From contig JAEZHZ010000174.1 of NCBI GenBank assembly GCA_023436745.1, forward strand, positions 1 to 7,156: a DNA stretch of 7,156 nt, read 5' to 3'. The stretch's first letter is position 1. Each line of letters starts with the position of its first letter. Below the pieces are notes generated by a model. It was not told where the DNA came from, ran no database searches, and saw only the letters and a list, made by a program, of their open reading frames with translations. Origin of the DNA: Pseudomonadota bacterium. GTDB taxonomy: Bacteria > Pseudomonadota > Alphaproteobacteria > Rhizobiales > Devosiaceae. Positions 5,834-7,156 of this stretch are shown piece after piece. The position numbers were made by a program, and so were the translations under genes.

Positions 5834-5834
5834 C
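5820..5834. promoter_or_regulatory. Putative TetR operator B, over the regulator's start codon
   Basis: GTGAACAATGTCAAC has the same GTnnnCAnTGnnnAC form as site A, with five of seven symmetric pairs matching. It starts 31 bp from site A, close to three DNA turns. It contains the whole proposed -35 of the DUF2214 promoter (5828-5833) and the ATG of the TetR gene (5827-5829). A protein bound here could block both genes. Confidence 0.5.
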
Positions 5835-6390
5835 TTCGCGTCCGAATGCCCCCTACCACCATGGCAACCTCCGCCAGGCCCTGCTGGAGGCGGCGCTTGT
5901 CATGCTGGAGCAGGAGGGGGAGGCCGGGGTTGGACTGAGGGACCTCGCCCGGGCGGTGGGTGTGTCACCGGCGGCGCCCTACCGGCACTTCGCCAGCCGC
6001 GCCGCGCTGCTGGAAGCCCTGGCGGTGACCGGCTACCGGCGCTTCACCGAGGCGATGGAGGCCGTGGCCGTTGCCGACACGCTCGACCCCGCGACGGCCA
6101 TGGGCCGGACCTATGTAAAGTTCGCGCTCGACAACCCCAACCTGTTCCGGCTGATGTTTTCCCCGCAACTGCGGCGCGACAGGTTGCCGGGCCTGCGCAT
6201 GGCAGCCGATGCCGCCTTCAGGACGCTGCGCCATGTCATCGGCGGCGACGTCAGGGAGAACCGCGTCGCGGCGCTGGCCGCATGGGCGAGGGTGCATGGC
6301 CTCGCCGTGCTGCTGCTCGATGGCCAGATCGTCATCGACGCCGGCGAGGACATCGAGGCGCTGGTCACCGAGATCATCGAGCGGCGCTAG
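5827..6390 (+). CDS. TetR/AcrR family transcriptional regulator with WHG-type C-terminal domain, 187 aa
   Basis: The N-terminal DNA-binding domain opens with YHHGNLRQALLEAAL (10-24), and the helix-turn-helix is about residues 37-56 (LRDLARAVGVSPAAPYRHFA). The C-terminal ligand and dimer domain includes LDNPNLFRLMF (101-111) and the AWARVHGLAVLLLDGQ block (152-167), which marks the WHG/TetR_C_33-type subgroup. The ligand is unknown. The start at 5827 is the first possible one, because an in-frame TGA lies at 5821-5823 and the conserved domain begins soon after. No Shine-Dalgarno is visible, so the mRNA may be leaderless or poorly translated. It diverges from the DUF2214 gene, which with the paired palindromes suggests repression of both. 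Its last 17 bases overlap the convergent Hsp70-type gene. Confidence 0.92.
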   Translation: MSTSRPNAPYHHGNLRQALLEAALVMLEQEGEAGVGLRDLARAVGVSPAAPYRHFASRAALLEALAVTGYRRFTEAMEAVAVADTLDPATAMGRTYVKFALDNPNLFRLMFSPQLRRDRLPGLRMAADAAFRTLRHVIGGDVRENRVAALAAWARVHGLAVLLLDGQIVIDAGEDIEALVTEIIERR

Positions 6391-7156
6391 CGGGCCCGAA
6401 TATCCGCTCCGCCTCGAGCGTGAGGCCCAGCCCGACGCTGCCCAGAACGTCGGTCCGCACCACCTCGGCATCGGGGAACAGCGCCTGCAGCTCGCCCGCA
6501 ACCGCCGGCACCAGCGTCGAGCCGCCGGTGAGGATCAGGCTGTCGACCGCCGCGGCGCCGACTCCGGCCCGCCGCAGCGTCTCGCCGATCGTGGTCTCGA
6601 GCCGGCGGATGGACGCGGCAAGGGCCGCCCCGAGTTCGGTAGCGGTGACGGTGGCGGCGATGCGCCGGTCCCGCACGGGAAAGTCGAAGCCGACCTCCGG
6701 AGCGGAGGAGAGGGCGATCTTCGCCTCTTCCACCGCGCCGATCAGCCGATGACCCAGCCGGTCCTCGACCAGCATCACCATGGTCTCCACCTGCTCCGGG
6801 TGTGCCGCCTCGCGCAGGGTGGAGCGCAGATCGCGCAGCGCCTTGGCGTCATAGAGGCGATTGATCCGGTGCCAGGTGGACAGTTCCACATAGGGCGCCA
6901 CGGGCAGGTGGCGCTTGCCGTCGCGCGTCCGGGTGCCGAGGCCGAGTTCCGGCATGATGCGCGCCATCGCCAGCAGCCGGTCGAAATCGGTGCCGCCGAT
7001 ATGCACGCCCGCCGTGGCCAGGATGTCCCCAGATCGGTCGGCAAGGCCCCGCCGTTCCGGCGCCACCCGTACCAGCGAAAAGTCCGAGGTGCCGCCGCCG
7101 AGGTCGACGATCAGCGCCAGCTTCTCGCCGTTCACCTGCCGCTCATAGTCGAGGGC
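6374..7156 (-). CDS. Hsp70 family protein, YegD-like, C-terminal 260 residues (5' end outside window)
   Basis: The frame is open to the window edge, so a GTG at 7135 is internal rather than the start. The first visible residues, ALDYERQ, match the end of the 'EPxAAALDYE' stretch in such proteins. Next come the actin/Hsp70 phosphate-2 motif VDLGGGTSDFS (visible residues 17-27), GGTDFDRLL (54-62) and the adenosine-binding LTGGSTLVPAV (209-219). The chain stops about 40 residues after that motif, where the nucleotide-binding domain ends. The beta-sandwich substrate-binding domain and lid of DnaK are therefore absent. This is the architecture of E. coli YegD, a cytosolic Hsp70-like protein of unclear role. 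About 260 residues are visible; YegD-type proteins are roughly 420-450. The 3' end overlaps the TetR gene by 17 nt. Confidence 0.9.
   Translation of the reverse strand, partial: ALDYERQVNGEKLALIVDLGGGTSDFSLVRVAPERRGLADRSGDILATAGVHIGGTDFDRLLAMARIMPELGLGTRTRDGKRHLPVAPYVELSTWHRINRLYDAKALRDLRSTLREAAHPEQVETMVMLVEDRLGHRLIGAVEEAKIALSSAPEVGFDFPVRDRRIAATVTATELGAALAASIRRLETTIGETLRRAGVGAAAVDSLILTGGSTLVPAVAGELQALFPDAEVVRTDVLGSVGLGLTLEAERIFGPASAAR

Noticed and set aside
6374..7135. GTG at 7135 as the start of the Hsp70-type gene
   Set aside because: The frame is open through the window edge and the upstream residues ALDYERQ continue the family sequence. Starting here would also remove half of the ATPase domain.

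Overview
The window looks like ordinary chromosome from a high-GC alphaproteobacterium, most likely of the order Hyphomicrobiales (Rhizobiales). This rests on the short form of GpmA (204 residues), the dapB-gpmA pair, DUF2244 next to nth, a coaA gene ending in the usual INLPNL/LPTR/VEEVRLRR-type tail, and uniformly GC-rich codon use. Genus cannot be fixed from this piece; Devosia-like bacteria are only a guess. I see no tRNA, rRNA, insertion sequence, CRISPR array or phage gene. Nearly every base is in a gene, and no gap exceeds about 120 bases.

Left part (1-2049): the last 43 codons of coaA (pantothenate kinase, coenzyme A synthesis) run into a convergent small VOC-fold gene, the two stop codons lying in one 10-bp palindrome. 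Divergent from the VOC gene, behind a recognisable promoter, is a dapB-gpmA operon (lysine/cell-wall precursor synthesis and glycolysis).

Middle part (2001-5321): three minus-strand genes lie in a row: a DUF2244 membrane protein, an Ada-like AraC/methylated-DNA methyltransferase fusion, and an AI-2E-family transporter whose 3' end overlaps gpmA tail to tail. Nth, the [4Fe-4S] base-excision glycosylase, diverges from the DUF2244 gene across a 41-bp gap. Two DNA-repair genes (Ada-like and nth) therefore sit close together.

Right part (5328-7156): a four-helix DUF2214 membrane protein and a TetR/AcrR regulator with a WHG-type C-terminal domain are divergent. Their 58-bp spacer holds two matching imperfect palindromes (GTnnnCAnTGnnnAC) exactly 31 bp apart. 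These sit on the probable -35 box and start point of the DUF2214 promoter, and one also covers the regulator's own start codon. This is the best candidate for an undescribed regulated module here. Last is the C-terminal part of a YegD-type Hsp70 protein that has the ATPase domain but no substrate-binding domain; its 5' end is off the window.

The main architectural theme is four tail-to-tail gene pairs in 7 kb with gaps of 2 and 6 nt and overlaps of 49 and 17 nt, leaving no room for ordinary intrinsic terminators between them.
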